From positions 29,651 to 93,650 of the forward strand of contig NW_026970764.1 in NCBI RefSeq assembly GCF_963678635.1: a stretch of DNA of 64,000 nucleotides, given 5' to 3'. Positions 33,761 through 45,117 of the stretch are shown here, one piece after another (position 1 is the stretch's first letter; every line of letters starts with the position of its first letter). The notes under the pieces were generated by a model, which made no database searches, was not told the DNA's origin, and worked only from the letters and a program-made list of their open reading frames with translations. The translations under genes were made by a program, and so were the position numbers. Source of the stretch: Symsagittifera roscoffensis (lineage: Eukaryota > Xenacoelomorpha > Acoela > Convolutidae).

Positions 33761-35419
33761 TCATGGAAGTTTCATTGCCGAGTCGAAGTTTTTGATGAAT
33801 GCTGCGTCTGGGGTAGCCGGTTGTTGAGGTCTGTCGAGTTTGTAGCGGGTACTGATTGTTTTTGGGCGAGAAGACGTTTGTACTTTAGATTCAGACTTAG
33901 TTGTATCTGTTGCAGGAATATCCACATCGTCTTTTTGTGCGCTTTGTTCCCGAATTATTTCTGGTGTGTCGGATTCCAGTTGGACTTCCACACATTCAAT
34001 TGATGAGGATAAAGAGATCACCTCTTGTTGATGGGGATTCGGATGGTCAGTCATTTGATTTTGTGCACTGGAGCAGGTGTGGGTATTACCTCGACTTGGC
34101 ATACCACATTCCAAATGTTCGTGTCCTGTGCCTCAATGGTGCTGAATGGGATAGCATTTCCCAGCTTCCCAGCCAACGCACTGGTCCTGTGTCTCATTGA
34201 TCGTCGACAATGTTGGTCGAATCCTTCGGGCGTTTTCTTTGTGTCTTGTTTTTTAGGGGCTGGCTTTTTGGGGGAATGCGTTTTTCGAGCGAGATCGGTG
34301 TCTGACAGCGATATGGAAGTATCACATTCAAACTTTATATCGGCGTTTTCAAGTCTGCTCATTTTTAGTTTGTTTAGCGGGTTCTGTTTACTAATTGGTT
34401 CTGGATCTGCTGGAGTGGTTTGATTGGCTGAAGTTGCACGTGTTTTATCATGGATCCTTTTGAAGAGGCTATCCTGTCCTAGTGCGCGTCTATTTCTGGA
34501 ATGTGAGAGCATTTGTTCCAGATTTTTGGGAGGCGGCTTCTTTGGGCTAGTTTGAGGCTTCTTCGGGCTAGTTTGAGATTTTCCTTGCTCTTGTTTTTCT
34601 TGTTTGTTTGTTTTGTTTGCTCTCTCCAGTTTAGGGCTTTTGGCTAAAACACGAGGTTTGGCTTGAGGTAAATGTTTATAAGCCACAAAGTCCTTAAGGA
34701 CGGCTGGGCGACATTTACCATATACCCGTGGATCCGGTACAAAAGCGAGACCGTCGTGTCTTATAACGCGTGGCTGCTTACCATCTTCCCGCACCCACGC
34801 GGTGTGTGGTGAGTAATTGCTAATTGAGCCGTTTTCCAAAATTTTGAACTGAGCTCCAAACACCTGGTTTTTTGATTTTTCTGGCTATGGTGCCTAATTT
34901 TCTGGCCACCTGCTCGATTGTCGGACCAAGTTTTGGGTTAATAGTTGATTGTGGACCTTTAAATCGGTCTTTAAGGAAAACTATTGGTGCCCTTTCCATT
35001 TTTTGTTTTTGTTGTGGTGTTAGTGTTCGTATAGGTATTCTTGATCTTATTTTTTCAATATTGTGGCCGGTTTTTTTGTTGAGAAATTTACGTTTTTCTT
35101 TAATAAGGTCATAGGCGGTATTAGTTAACGGTAAATGCGCACCTATAGGGAATCGAGCTAAAAGTTGACGGTCGAACTCCTCATCGCTGCTATCCCATCC
35201 GTCTGGTCGAAGTGGTTTCTCGAACTGAGTGGTTGCCTTTCTTTGTCCCGAAGGCGTTACCGGTTTGGCGGCCACCGTGGTTTTGTTGCTATTTGTGGAT
35301 TTCGAAGAGGATGGCATGTTGTCTGGCGCTAGTTGAGGTTCGTTTTGTTTTTGGCGGTAATTGATGTCCAGCTCGTCTTCGCTGTTTGCGTCTCTATTCC
35401 ATATGGCTTCTGCCGTCAA
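33761..35419 (-). pseudogene. Post-integrase tail in three overlapping frames
   Basis: Three minus-strand frames, 34820-35419 (199 codons), 34051-34863 (270 codons) and 33761-34114 (117 codons), overlap end to end. The first holds acidic and Ser-rich sequence then a basic part; the second is Lys-rich ('SPKKPPPKNLEQM') and ends near 'CRRSMRHR'. They look like one tail broken by single-base indels; one break falls by an A6 run (plus-strand T run at about 34867-34872). No function known. Confidence 0.5.
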
Positions 35420-35511
35420 CGCGGGTTTGGTAAGAAACTTTTGGTCTAAACAAGCAAGTTTGATGTTTTCCCATGATAGGTTTGACGATTTTGGAGATGT
35501 GGCTATATTGC

Positions 35512-36552
35512 TTAAGGCGTGTTCGGCTTTCTACCGAAATGTGCCTCGAACGGGGTTATTTTTGTTGTTGCGTTCGGTGTTATTCTCAGTGTCTTCATAA
35601 GCTCAGCCACAGCCGAAGCAAGTTTATAAGGTTTATTACGGTTATCAATTTTCATTACTGAAAGTCTTGATTTCAATGTTCTTATTAAACGTTCCACCAT
35701 ACCGATTGACCGGTGATCGTCGACTGGTGCAAAAACAAGTTTGATGTTATTATTCTTGCAGTACAACCGAAATTTTTTAGCTCGGAACCCCTGTGCTTGA
35801 TCACACCTTATGTTACGTGGTACCCCGTGGTTTACAATGTGGGTTTGCATAAAACGAATAATGGTATCCGCTTTATTGTTTGTTAGAACATTTGCCGATG
35901 GAAAACGTGAAAAGCGATCTACTCCTACCAGGATGTAGACATCTTTATCATTTTCATCGGGTAGCGGTCCCGCGAAATCCAATTGGATTTCCTCGTTCGG
36001 TTCAACGACCGCGTCTAATGACGTATAGTGAGAATGGCCCGATATAACCTTTAAGTTTTTACCTTTTTCTCTGCATTCTTTACAGTTCTGCGCCGTGGCT
36101 ACGATGTCTCTGTGGAGGTATGGGTACCATATGTTGCGAACTGCCTCCAGCATACCACCCTGCCCAGGGTGTGTTAGATGCAGTGCGTCCACGAGAGTCT
36201 GGCGAAGTTGTTTCGGGATTACCGCGCGATCGTCGTAGAGGAGGATGCCGTCTCGCTCTGAAAGTCTGTGTCTGACATTGTAGAAGTATGGCCCGTAGCA
36301 AGATTTAATGGTGTCCCACTTTTGTCCTTTGACCATATTGAGTAGAGGGTTTATTGATCTATCTTTTTTCGTTGCTGCGGCCAGGAAAGAGCTGTCGAAT
36401 ACGTTTCGAAGCTGGCGTCGGTGCATTGGGATATCTTCGTCTTGTGTGTCCGCTGTAGATGAGCATGTATTGATATCTTCCTCCTGTTCTGTTTGACATC
36501 CTTGGTCAGTGGGTATCGGTCGCAATGTGACACTGTCTTGTGAAGGTATCAC
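35512..36552 (-). pseudogene. Ty3/gypsy integrase of the deleted element
   Basis: 347 codons. It begins with an acidic linker, then an HHCC zinc region ('LTHPGQGG' ... 'NCKECREKGK'), then a catalytic core with Asp in 'LDFAGPL', Asp in 'IRCDQAQGF' and Glu in 'GMVERLIRTLK'. The core residues are intact, but the frame has no ATG at its start (it opens at a GTG beside the gag fragment's stop), and stops right after 'FGRKPNTP', earlier than expected. The downstream frame resumes with a one-base shift near 35513. Integrase identity is firm; function is unlikely in this copy. Confidence 0.8.
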
Positions 36553-36857
36553 CTGATGCGATGTGTCGCTGAAATTGAGATCCTTATGGAGTTTTTTGTA
36601 TGTATCGAACGATGAAATGTTCTTCGGATTTGTACATTAGAATCCCCCTCAATAGGAAGTTCGTATCCCGGTTCTTGAGGACGTCTGATTGCAGGAGGAT
36701 CTCGGAGTAGTTTTGCCAGGTCTATACCATCTTTCGCAATGATTCCCAAGAAAAGTTGTTGGTTCCATTTTTCCCACTCTATTGGTGGGTCCGCCGAGGC
36801 TTTTTGCCAGAATGGTGAAATTCCTAATGGATTTTTCGTAACTGCTGACTGCGCCAT
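36549..36857 (-). pseudogene. gag N-terminal fragment beginning at the LTR edge
   Basis: The ATG at 36855-36857 overlaps the LTR/primer-site junction. The first 80 or so residues ('PPIEWEKWNQQLFLGIIAK', 'EPGYELPIEG') look like the conserved start of gag in a group of Ty3/gypsy elements. The frame then ends at 36549, where sequence from just before the integrase follows, so most of gag and all of protease, RT and RNase H are gone. Confidence 0.55.
36838..36856 (-). promoter_or_regulatory. Primer binding site, tRNA-Ser-like
   Basis: Directly after the minus-strand 5' LTR comes TGGCGCAGTCAGCAG. TGG pairs with the CCA end, and GCGCAGTC fits the 3' end of metazoan tRNA-Ser from general knowledge of tRNA sequences; one mismatch follows. 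The assignment needs the host's own tRNAs. Confidence 0.5.
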
Positions 36858-37240
36858 GTTATACCCACGGAAAGTGCTAGATGATCTGAGAGTTGTAATG
36901 TTAGATGATTGAGATTCTAAATGATGTTCGAAATAAGACTGAAGAACTAGCTTAAATTCAGTTGCGTTATTGAGAATCTGTTTTCGGTTTTGAACTGACC
37001 TCGAAGCATGTGAGAATCAGAACTCATAGGAACTAGTACATAAGTTGATGAGTTTTAGTTTAACATAATATCGTATTAGACAGATCTCTATAGGTTATAT
37101 AAATATACCAATTGGTTAAATATGTAGATATAAATATAGCGCCGGGTGACTATCAGTATAGTAATGTTTTTAGTAGTTGTAGTCTATTAGACCCACTGAG
37201 TTTCTTTACTATACATTTATACTATATACTCTGTATAGCA
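36857..37240 (-). repeat. 5' LTR (minus orientation) of the 4-kb element
   Basis: Begins 'TGTTATACCCACGG' and ends 'CTGTATAGCA' on the plus strand. Same length as the other LTR. Confidence 0.85.
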
Positions 37241-37309
37241 ATGACAAAAGCAAAAAAAAATCGATTAGAGGGGGTAAGTTTGAAATATAAAAGGATTATT
37301 TTGACATGA

Positions 37310-37453
37310 AAAAAAAAAATCAATTATAGTCCAATAAATATGGATTTAGATTTTAAAACTGGCATTGATAATTGATTATGTTGTCCAATTTTTGTATCAC
37401 TAAAAATGCATTATCATCAATTATTATCTATAAAACTGCAGTGCGGTTTGGAT
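37310..37453. repeat. AT-rich repeat related to 3722-4139
   Basis: Shares 'ATAATTGATTAT', 'CAATTATTATCTAT' and the end 'GCAGTGCGGTTTGG' with the repeat around the assembly gap. The left end may have been cut by insertion of the LTR element. Confidence 0.35.
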
Positions 37454-38002
37454 TCGGGTAGCTTTTTTTCAGCCAATTTTGGCATTACCAATAAAAAACC
37501 GAAAGTGTTTCAGCGTGAGATCATTTTAAAGCCCTAAAAGTGTAAAATAGAAAATTGGATAATTTATCTCAGTTTGGAGAGAAAACAGTCTGCATTTTTG
37601 TTTTTCAGTCTATATTAAATAAGAAAATAGAAAGAAATTTGGAATCTGATCTCCATTTTCAATTAAACTAGAATTTTAACGCTATATTAGCTATTAATGC
37701 TTCTGTTATTGTTTTATTTCCATCATCTCTTTCTGGATGAAAAATTAAAGAAATTTTGGACAAAAAAAAATTTTTTAAAAAGTTTTGATTTTGATAAAAT
37801 CTTTTGATTTTTTTGTAAAAATTTTCACTACATTTTAAAACTTTCTCTTCAACCCAGTCGGAACATTCTCTATCCCTTGCAAATCAAGTGACTGCCTTTG
37901 TTAGACATATTTATTTGTTAATTTTACGACGATGATCAAAAGCTGGAAAACATCAAGAAAATGACCGTTTCAGACTGGCATATAATTTATTTGTATTTGC
38001 AG

Positions 38003-38194
38003 ACCAGGGCAGTCCGCCAACCCGGGATGATTTCAGAGGCAACATAACAGAGAGGCAAGCTTACACGACAGATGCAACAGGGGGACTGCCTTACTCGGAT
38101 GATCCCCCCAGACCTGAACCCCCACAACATCCGGCAATCCACCAGCTGGGCATCCAGAAACCAGTTCAGTTTCTCAACAAGCGGCAAATATTAG
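38003..38194 (+). CDS. Gene B, second exon recognised
   Basis: Acceptor 'TTGTATTTGCAG' precedes and donor 'ATATTAG|GTGAAG' follows; phase 1 in and phase 1 out, fitting both neighbours. 64 residues, polar and Pro-rich, with 'NITERQAYTTDATGGLPYS' and 'DDPPRPEPPQHPAIHQLG'. It is clearly GC-richer than its surroundings. Probably disordered; family not recognised. Confidence 0.75.
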
Positions 38195-41100
38195 GTGAAG
38201 CTGCTTATTTGATCTTCATTGTGAGATTTAAATTTACCGTTTATCCACTTTGTTTGGATTTGGAATTTCATTCTTCATGTCAAATTTTATTAGCATCAGT
38301 TTTATGGTGTAACGATTTGTTTTACAAAAGTTACAATGACGACATAAAATGTATGCCATGACATAATCAGGCCGCATGACAATCAAACAATGCGAACAAT
38401 GAAAATGAGCCGAATAATCAAGCAGAGTGAGCAAAATCTACAGCTATATTTTAGAGACGAGGGAAGTGCATCGGATAAACATTCTTTGTACGATCGAGGC
38501 TCACTTACTGTTCCTTCAATCTTGCAAAATTTTAACAGTTTTTGACGTCATCATTTGAAGCCGTCATCACCCAATTGTTTATGTAATCAGATTTTAAATT
38601 TTTGGAAAACCGAAAAAACGTTATCATCTCGACTAAGCGAGCGGGGAGGGGGAAAATAAAGATATTGGCCTGTCTCATCTAAAGCAAGATAGATCAAGGT
38701 TCCCCGTATATACAAAAAACTTTTTTTATCGTCGTTGAGCTCAGAAGGAGTTTTCATTAAGAGTAATGAACATAGTGAGGACTCTTATGTAGGTCTTGCT
38801 GATTTTTTTGATTTTTTTTTCAGGAAGAAGTCTTAAAATTTTTTCACGCTCAAATTTGATTTTTCGCGGTTTGACTTGTGATTTCTTTTTAAGTGCAGTG
38901 CACTTCCATTATTAAATGTTTCACGTATTGGTCCATTGTTAAATGTGTTACGTAAGGATACAGTTTTCTCAAATTGGGTTAATTTTGACAAAAAAGGGTC
39001 CATCATAAATTGTTCTATAGTTTTAAAGAGTTGTAAAGCCATTGATTTTTTTCTTCGAAATTCAAAAGTTGGAGGCTATTGAAAAAATAAGTCAGTTTTT
39101 AAAAAAATTCCTTGCGTTAATTACACTTTTCCGGCTGTTAGTTGGCTGTGTTTAAGTCTTTCATTTGCAGAAGTTCTATTATCCAGTTTCTCTTGATTTG
39201 CTTTAAAAAAAAACTTTAATGCTTATCGCCTTATTGTAAGCTTTTCAAAGCAGAACAGAATAAACAGTGCGCCTATCTGGCGACGCATTTTTATTCAATA
39301 TCCAGGCCAAAAGTGGGTAAAAAAATGGACCTGTACTTCTAAAAAATCAGAAACAATAAATTAGGTCGTAATCTAGTGAAAGTTATGCACTGCACTGATT
39401 TAAGGTCGGGGTCAAGCAGCAATTTTTTCAATATTTTTTTTTCAATCCAAGTCTAAATCCTATTAGGTCGTTTAAGGCACAGCTGCCGATTGCCTGACAT
39501 AAGAAAACCGTAAACCAGAGCTCTCCTGTGCTTTAATTCCATGCAAAGCGTCTCTCAGGGCTTCTATATTTCACCACAATGGCGCTTTAAATTTTGTCTT
39601 TTGGCGAACTGAAGAGCTGCGTAAGATTTCACCCAATTCCATCTGGAGAACAGGGCCCATTTTTTGAGTCGTCGCGATTGAATGCTTTGGCAGATAACCA
39701 CCTTCATGTTTGCCTTTTCCCTGAAGAGATATGTAGGTTGGTCGTATCCTCGGTTTAGTTTTTTTCTGAGGCATCTGTTCTCAAGTCCTTCCAATATCCG
39801 TGAGTCAGCGACGTTAACGGGCCACGTTTTGTTTCCGTAGAGAAGCATGCTTCTAACTTAAATACTCTAGACGAGTACTAGCCTTTCAGTAATGGAATTA
39901 ACTCTTCATCGAAGCCAAGATTACAACAAATGTTACATATGCAGTTTCTCTGCACATAATCGAAGACAGCTTTAAAGTTATTAAAAGTCACTTTAGTCAG
40001 CCTTATGTACTTCGAGGATTTGCGGGAAAGCGAAATTTTGGTTCGTCTGCTTTAGAGCGGCCGTGATGTTTTCTTGCTTTGCATCGTATGCAATTTCAAC
40101 CCGATTTTTTCCCGCCTCCAGCATGTTGAAATGTATGGATAGTAGGGATATGCCTCGGTTGTTAGCCGAACTGGGTTTGTCGCATTTCTTGAAATTTTAC
40201 GCAATTTTAGCTACTTTTCAATTATGGCAATGTCCTGTTGCGGGCAATTGTCGAGGCATAGCTGAGGAGAAGCGCAGAAGGACTATTTGTCTTCAAGAGT
40301 GGCATCCGCCGATGAAGAAATAGTTGAGATAAAAGAAATGGGCAATGGCTCGGCGATGATTTGTAGGTAGTATAAACGTGGTCGAAGTGCATGACATGGT
40401 TGGGTTTTTGTTCACGACAGCAACTGTCCAGAGCAGAACATTTATCATTCATGAAATAATATCGTTTGAGAGCAGTCTTGTTTCTCGAGTGTACGCAGGA
40501 TCCGCATTGAATACAATGAGATCAACTGCAAGAAGCATTGGTGATTTATGTGTCTTTAGTTGAATATTTCAGGTGATTGCCTTGACATGTTTCTTTTCGG
40601 GGAATAAAAGAATTTGGGAAGAGTTGACTCTAGCCGACTTTGCTTGGTCACCTGATGCGGCAACTTTTTCGGGTCCCCAGTTCCCGCTGGTAGCTTTAGA
40701 GTAAACTTTGTTTCGAGTTTTCATCATGGTTTTTGGTTGATTTCACGAGACTCGCCGCACTCAAACTCTTCCTGCTTTCACGGGCTTCAGACTGAACAAA
40801 CACATCAGTAGATGTTAAACTTCCATAATACAATTATCATGCCATGTGGTTTTGTGAATAGCTTTTTTTATAGGACCGATAAAAGATATTGCATGGCTAC
40901 CATAATCTTTGCATAGAGTTGAAACGTGCAAGCCAATCAAAGAAATTAACTAGCCGGTAGAGTCCTTCCATGGCGCTAACTTGTACTCCCCCGATAAACA
41001 ACAAATGACTTTCAGAAATTAAACCTTATGAAATTTTTTAATAGAATTTTATATCTATTTCTTTCGTCACTAGCAAGGCAACTGGGTATTCATGCTTTGC

Positions 41101-41398
41101 GTTATGCCCTTCAAATAACCGATATCTCAGTTAGAAGAGCGGAAACAAGAAAAGCGGAAACGATGTATGTCATCAAATATATTACCAAAGAGTGGGAAAT
41201 TAAATGGTGACGGGGACGAATAACTGATTTAGGGGGGGGGGGGGGGTACCTTTATGGGTTTTATTTTATCCCCCCCCTTTATGTATTTAGGGGGGGGGGG
41301 ATAAATCGCTTACTATAACTTGATGGTCATTATCATTGAGTCAGATTATAGTTTTCAGCTCTTAAACAAATAAAAATGTTGATATTTGTTTTAACCAG
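38195..41398 (+). other. Gene B intron 2 (3.2 kb)
   Basis: Contains the LINE fragment at 39560-39860 (antisense). Poly-G runs lie at 41232-41250 and 41290-41300. Open frames near 40063, 40222, 40378 and 41028 could be further LINE debris but I could not assign them. Confidence 0.5.
39560..39860 (-). pseudogene. Non-LTR retrotransposon (LINE) C-terminal fragment
   Basis: The minus-strand frame reads 'LLYGNKTWPV', then 'RILEGLENRCLRKKLNR', then 'RRLKKWALFSRW'. This order matches the C-terminal end of RT proteins of RTE/CR1-like LINEs (L.YG.ETWPL, then an Arg-rich RCLR.., then a RRL+W.GH region). Only about 95 codons remain and the RT catalytic part is absent. Confidence 0.6.
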
Positions 41399-42009
41399 GG
41401 GAAGGATCAACATCAGCTACAGAAATGAGTTACAGAAAAATGGGAGGTGCCATAAGTCAGCCAAGCAAACTCTACGATGCAGAGCCAGGATTGTTTCCCG
41501 CTTTTATCGAAAAGGATGAACGATTTCCACTGGGAATCTGCAGAATGTTTCAACTTACCCCGAAGTTCGAACCGATTCCTCTGAAGTGTGCCGACCGCAA
41601 CCGGGACCATAATGTCCGTAACATGTTTCCCACTTTCATTCTGGACGACTATTCGGCGTTCATGATTGAACATGATCCGCAAAATGCTTGCTACCTCCTT
41701 CCTCCGGGCTACTATGTGGCTCTACAAGAGTCGGCGGTCATCCAAAACGCTATGCAAGACACAGTAGGCGACGGATTCCAAGTCCAAACCGAGTCTTCGC
41801 CGGAGCCGAAAACTATCAAGCCTTACAACGTTCCTCCGGGTTTCTTTTTCCATAACAACAAGGTGTTTTTTATCGAGGGTTTGATGCTGGCCAACTCGGA
41901 AGCGGTGAAAAAGTGCGACTATTGGATGGGCTGTAGATCTGAATACTCCAACAAAGGAAAACATGAAGATTTCTACCAAATGCCCGAAATGGCGTCGTTA
42001 ACAATTGAG
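41399..42009 (+). CDS. Gene B, third exon recognised (longest)
   Basis: Acceptor 'GTTTTAACCAG' precedes and donor 'ATTGAG|GTACGT' is near-perfect. Phase 1 in, phase 0 out; about 203 residues. It is moderately hydrophobic, with 'LYDAEPGLFPAFIEKDERF', 'LPPGYYVALQESAVIQ' and 'NVPPGFFFHNNKVFFIEG', and has conserved-looking Cys, Trp and Pro residues, so a folded domain is likely. The pair 'PPGYYVAL' and 'PPGFFFHN' may mark an internal repeat. I do not recognise the family. Gene B in total gives 538 codons across four exons. Confidence 0.8.
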
Positions 42010-42319
42010 GTACGTAAGCTAAACTTTCAAATCTTCTTTTTGATTCTATCTAAAGAGGAATCCTGACACGTTTCTATTGTTATTACAAGTTAGAGAGATA
42101 ATATTGAGATAATTAAACCTTTTTTTTAAATTAAACTTATAGACGTTCATCTATTTCTAATTAAAGCACGCAATAAATACGAAAAAAAAACTTGACAAGA
42201 ATTGGATTACTTTCTATAGGTTAATCGGAAAAAGCGCGCTTGAGTCATTTATCTGAAGACTTCCAAACTGACAATTTTGAGCCTTCATAATTTAACAAAA
42301 TTATAACGCAGGAGAAGCC

Positions 42320-42420
42320 TTTTTTGAGCTCTGTATTTCAAACTAAGTTGGGCTCAGTTTTTCAGATGGTACAACAAAAACTGTTCGAAGTTGCGAGCTG
42401 AAAAGCTATATTTTGATGGA
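42320..42420 (-). repeat. Dispersed repeat R1, inverted copy
   Basis: The reverse complement shares 'AGCTTTTCAGCTCGCAA', 'TACCATCTGAAAAACTGAG' and 'GAGCTC' with 26980-27105. Confidence 0.4.
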
Positions 42421-42949
42421 GAACAAAAATCTGAGGCCACGTTAACATCATGCAAGAGTCAAGAAAAAAAGCCTTAAAAGATTTGATACAGTCCAGGTTT
42501 AAAATTTTCTCCAGAGTTGGCGTACTTTCAAGAAAAGTTAGACATTTTCGTCTAGTTTTTCCTGGTCGAACAAAATGAATTTTTGCTCAATCTGAACACT
42601 AGCGCTTCCACGAACCTGAACACTAGCGCTGAACACGAGAGCTCCCAGAACACTATAAACACTCTTTTCAAGCAATATATTTTTTGACAAGCCGTTTTTT
42701 TTTGGTCAAATTTGTTTTGGACAATTTTTGGAAGATTTTGACCAAAAAAGTTTGAAGGCAACCGGCCCAATCAGGATTTAGAGTTTTGATGCAAGCAGTT
42801 TTCTTCTTTTGAAAATTGAGAAAACTCCAATTGTTATTGATAATATTTTGAAAAAATTGGGCCAAATTTCCAGTGAGTTGAAAACAGGTTTTAAAAAAAG
42901 TATCTGGTAAGGTTTTTATTGTTTTCGTTTTTTGGAGACGCTGAAGAAT

Positions 42950-44400
42950 TTTTTTTTAGTTTTCACGAAACTTACTATTTTTCTCAGAAACTACTGTTAA
43001 GGTTTTCAAAAAAATTGCAACAATGTCAAAACTGATCGCCCTTTCTGAAACTGCAAAATTCTCTGGTCTCTTTTCAAGTTAGCCCACTTTCCAGAGCTTT
43101 CGAAATATTCTCTGGAGGGAATGGGTGACCCATAAAATCAAGTTTTTTTTCCAATTTTTCAAGAGCTGCCTTGCCAATTCAAAAATTTCAGATTCAATCA
43201 AAAGCATAGGATCTTAAAACCTCCCTTGCATAAGAAACTACGCCCTAATATTTGTAGAAAAACAAGTCTTTTTTCGAAACTTTTTGTGGCTTTTTTCAGA
43301 AACTACTTCCCAGAGTAGAGCTAATGTTTTCTCCAGGGTTAGCGAACTTGTAAAAAAATTGAGATATATAAATCGATTTTTTTAGGTGAACAAACTGAGT
43401 TTCTCCGAGCGCTCACAGAACACTATAAACACCCTTTTTTAACAATATATTTTTGACAAACCATTTTTTTGACATAAAACTTTATAGGCAACCGTTTCAA
43501 TGAGTTTTTCCAGTTTTGCTGCAAGCAGATTACATCTGTTGAAATTTAGGAAGGTTTCCATTGGTGCTGATAATCTGACGGAAAAATTCGGTCGAATATC
43601 CCGCCATAATAAATGACTTTTTTCGAAACTACTTCCCAAATCTGAGATTAAGGAGTCAATTGCAAATAAATCTAGCTGTGGGTATCTTCATTATGCAATC
43701 TGTTCTATCCTTTTTTATTGGGAAAAAATTTTAGCCTCAAAAAAGTCCTTTTTTGACTTTTGGTAGTTTTTTCCTCGAAACGTTTTAATTTTTGTAGACA
43801 ATTACCCTCCGAAGTCTGGGATTAAGTGTTCATTTAAAAAACGAATGATGGGTATCTTCATTGCATGAGCTGCTGCATTCACATTTTCAAAAGAATGTCA
43901 TTTGTAGCCCTTTTCTTTTTGGCGTGTTTCGAAATTTTGGTTTTTTTCTTGACTATCCTCTCACATCTAGGAGTAATTTTTCGTCATTTTGATAGTTTTC
44001 ACCAAATATTTTGACTTTCGTGAAAAACTACCTTCCCAATCTGGGACTGAGAGTTCAGTCGACCAACTAGTTGAATTGTCTTCTCTGCACAATCGACTAA
44101 GTCCTTATTTTTTCTAAAGAATGCCTTTTGGCTTTAAAAAAAGTTAAAAACATTTTGGTCATTTTTTGATTTTTTCTCGAACACTCATCTACTAAATTTG
44201 GTATTACGTGTTTAATCAAAAACACAGGATTTTCAAGTCATAGCGGCTACGTTTTTGTTTTTATTATGATAAGTTTAATTTATAGAAAAAAAATCCTTTA
44301 CTTTGACTGTTTTTGACTGTTTTTGATTTCTCGAAAATTAGCCTCCCAAGTCTGTGAACAATGGGTTTAAGCAGAAAGCAACTTGTGGGTTATATTGTAC
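42950..44400 (+). repeat. Strongly diverged tandem repeat, roughly 150-230 bp unit
   Basis: The phrase 'GAAACTACTTCCCAAATCTG' recurs as variants near 42980, 43310, 43625, 43805, 44030, 44190 and 44340, often followed by '..TTAAG.GTTCA' and then 'GTGGGTATCTTCATT..GCA'. Spacing is irregular. It looks like an old array. Confidence 0.45.
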
Positions 44401-44539
44401 ATTACTGTTTATTTTTTGTTATAAAAACCGCAACGGATTACTTAAAAGCCCAATGTTTGGCTTTTTTCTAAGATTTTATGAATTTTTGTTCTTTTTTAAG
44501 ACAAATAATTCTGTCAAAGTTGATAGCCTACTTTGGAGC

Positions 44540-44640
44540 CAAAGTACACTTAATATGAAGAAGCGCGCGCCAAAAATAAACAATAATTTGGTCAAAAACT
44601 TTCAAAAAAGAGCTCGAAAAGTCAATTTGTCTGCTTTTTC
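44540..44640 (+). mobile_element. Fragment of the CAGGGGCGGAT hAT MITE
   Basis: 'GAAGCGCGCGCCAAAAATAA', 'TTGGTCAAAAACTTTCAAAA' and 'GAGCTCGAAAAGTCAATTTG' follow the order seen in 27430-27600. Confidence 0.5.
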
Positions 44641-44707
44641 ACCAATTTTTCCTGCTGTGAAAAATTAGGGTATCAAAAGGGTTTTCGGTATGCTCAGAAT
44701 ACAATTA

Positions 44708-45117
44708 TGGAACCTGATCTAAACTATATTTTATGATTGGATAAATTAAATGTTTTACCAATGTAAAGTATTTAATATTAACCAATCATGATCCATCTAA
44801 CTAACAACCCACTTATTTGTAAGTGCTGAAGTTACTTGTAATTTCAGCACCAGAGAGATTTGAATTTAACTTAGAAATTAGTTGGACTCTCCCGAGCACT
44901 TCAGCAGCCGCAATAAACCAGTATACCCTAGATCTATTGAGCCTAGCAGAGACTAGTTAAACAACCTGAGACTAGATAGTATAAGAGTAAGATTAGGATC
45001 GGTATTAGACTAAGAAGTTGCACGAATCTATCCGGCCGAAAATAAGATAGCGTGACGAGCAGACGGTGTACCCTATCCGAAATTACTCTATGAGTTATAC
45101 ACTCCAGTCATAACTCA
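44708..45117 (+). repeat. 5' LTR of the giant element
   Basis: TG...CA ends. An AATAAA at 44912-44917 can serve as the poly(A) signal when in the 3' copy. A pair 'AAGTGCTGAAGTTACTTG' / 'AGCACTTCAGCAG' may form a hairpin. The promoter start cannot be fixed. Confidence 0.9.

Larger units (their letters stand above)
33241..37240 (-). mobile_element. Internally deleted Ty3/gypsy LTR element, antisense in gene B
   Basis: 384-bp LTRs (33241-33624 and 36857-37240), each TG...CA, flanked by a perfect 5-bp duplication ATGAC (33236-33240 and 37241-37245). The inside, read on the minus strand, has a primer site, the first part of gag, an integrase and a tail, but no protease, RT or RNase H, so a deletion removed most of gag-pol. 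LTRs differ at about nine positions (about 98% identical), so the insertion is not very recent. At least two frame breaks lie in the pol remnant. It cannot move without enzymes supplied by another copy. Confidence 0.85.
26139..38002 (+). other. Gene B intron 1 (11.9 kb), a repeat depot
   Basis: Donor GTAATT at 26139, acceptor 'GTATTTGCAG' ending 38002. It contains repeat R1 (26980-27105), a hAT MITE (27260-27700), the satellite (28003-32960), and an antisense LTR element (33241-37240). 26139-26979 and 37454-38002 show nothing recognisable. Confidence 0.55.
42010..44707 (+). other. Left part of gene B intron 3
   Basis: No exon seen. It holds repeat R1 inverted (42320-42420), a degenerate tandem repeat (42950-44400) and a hAT MITE fragment (44540-44640). 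Confidence 0.55.
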
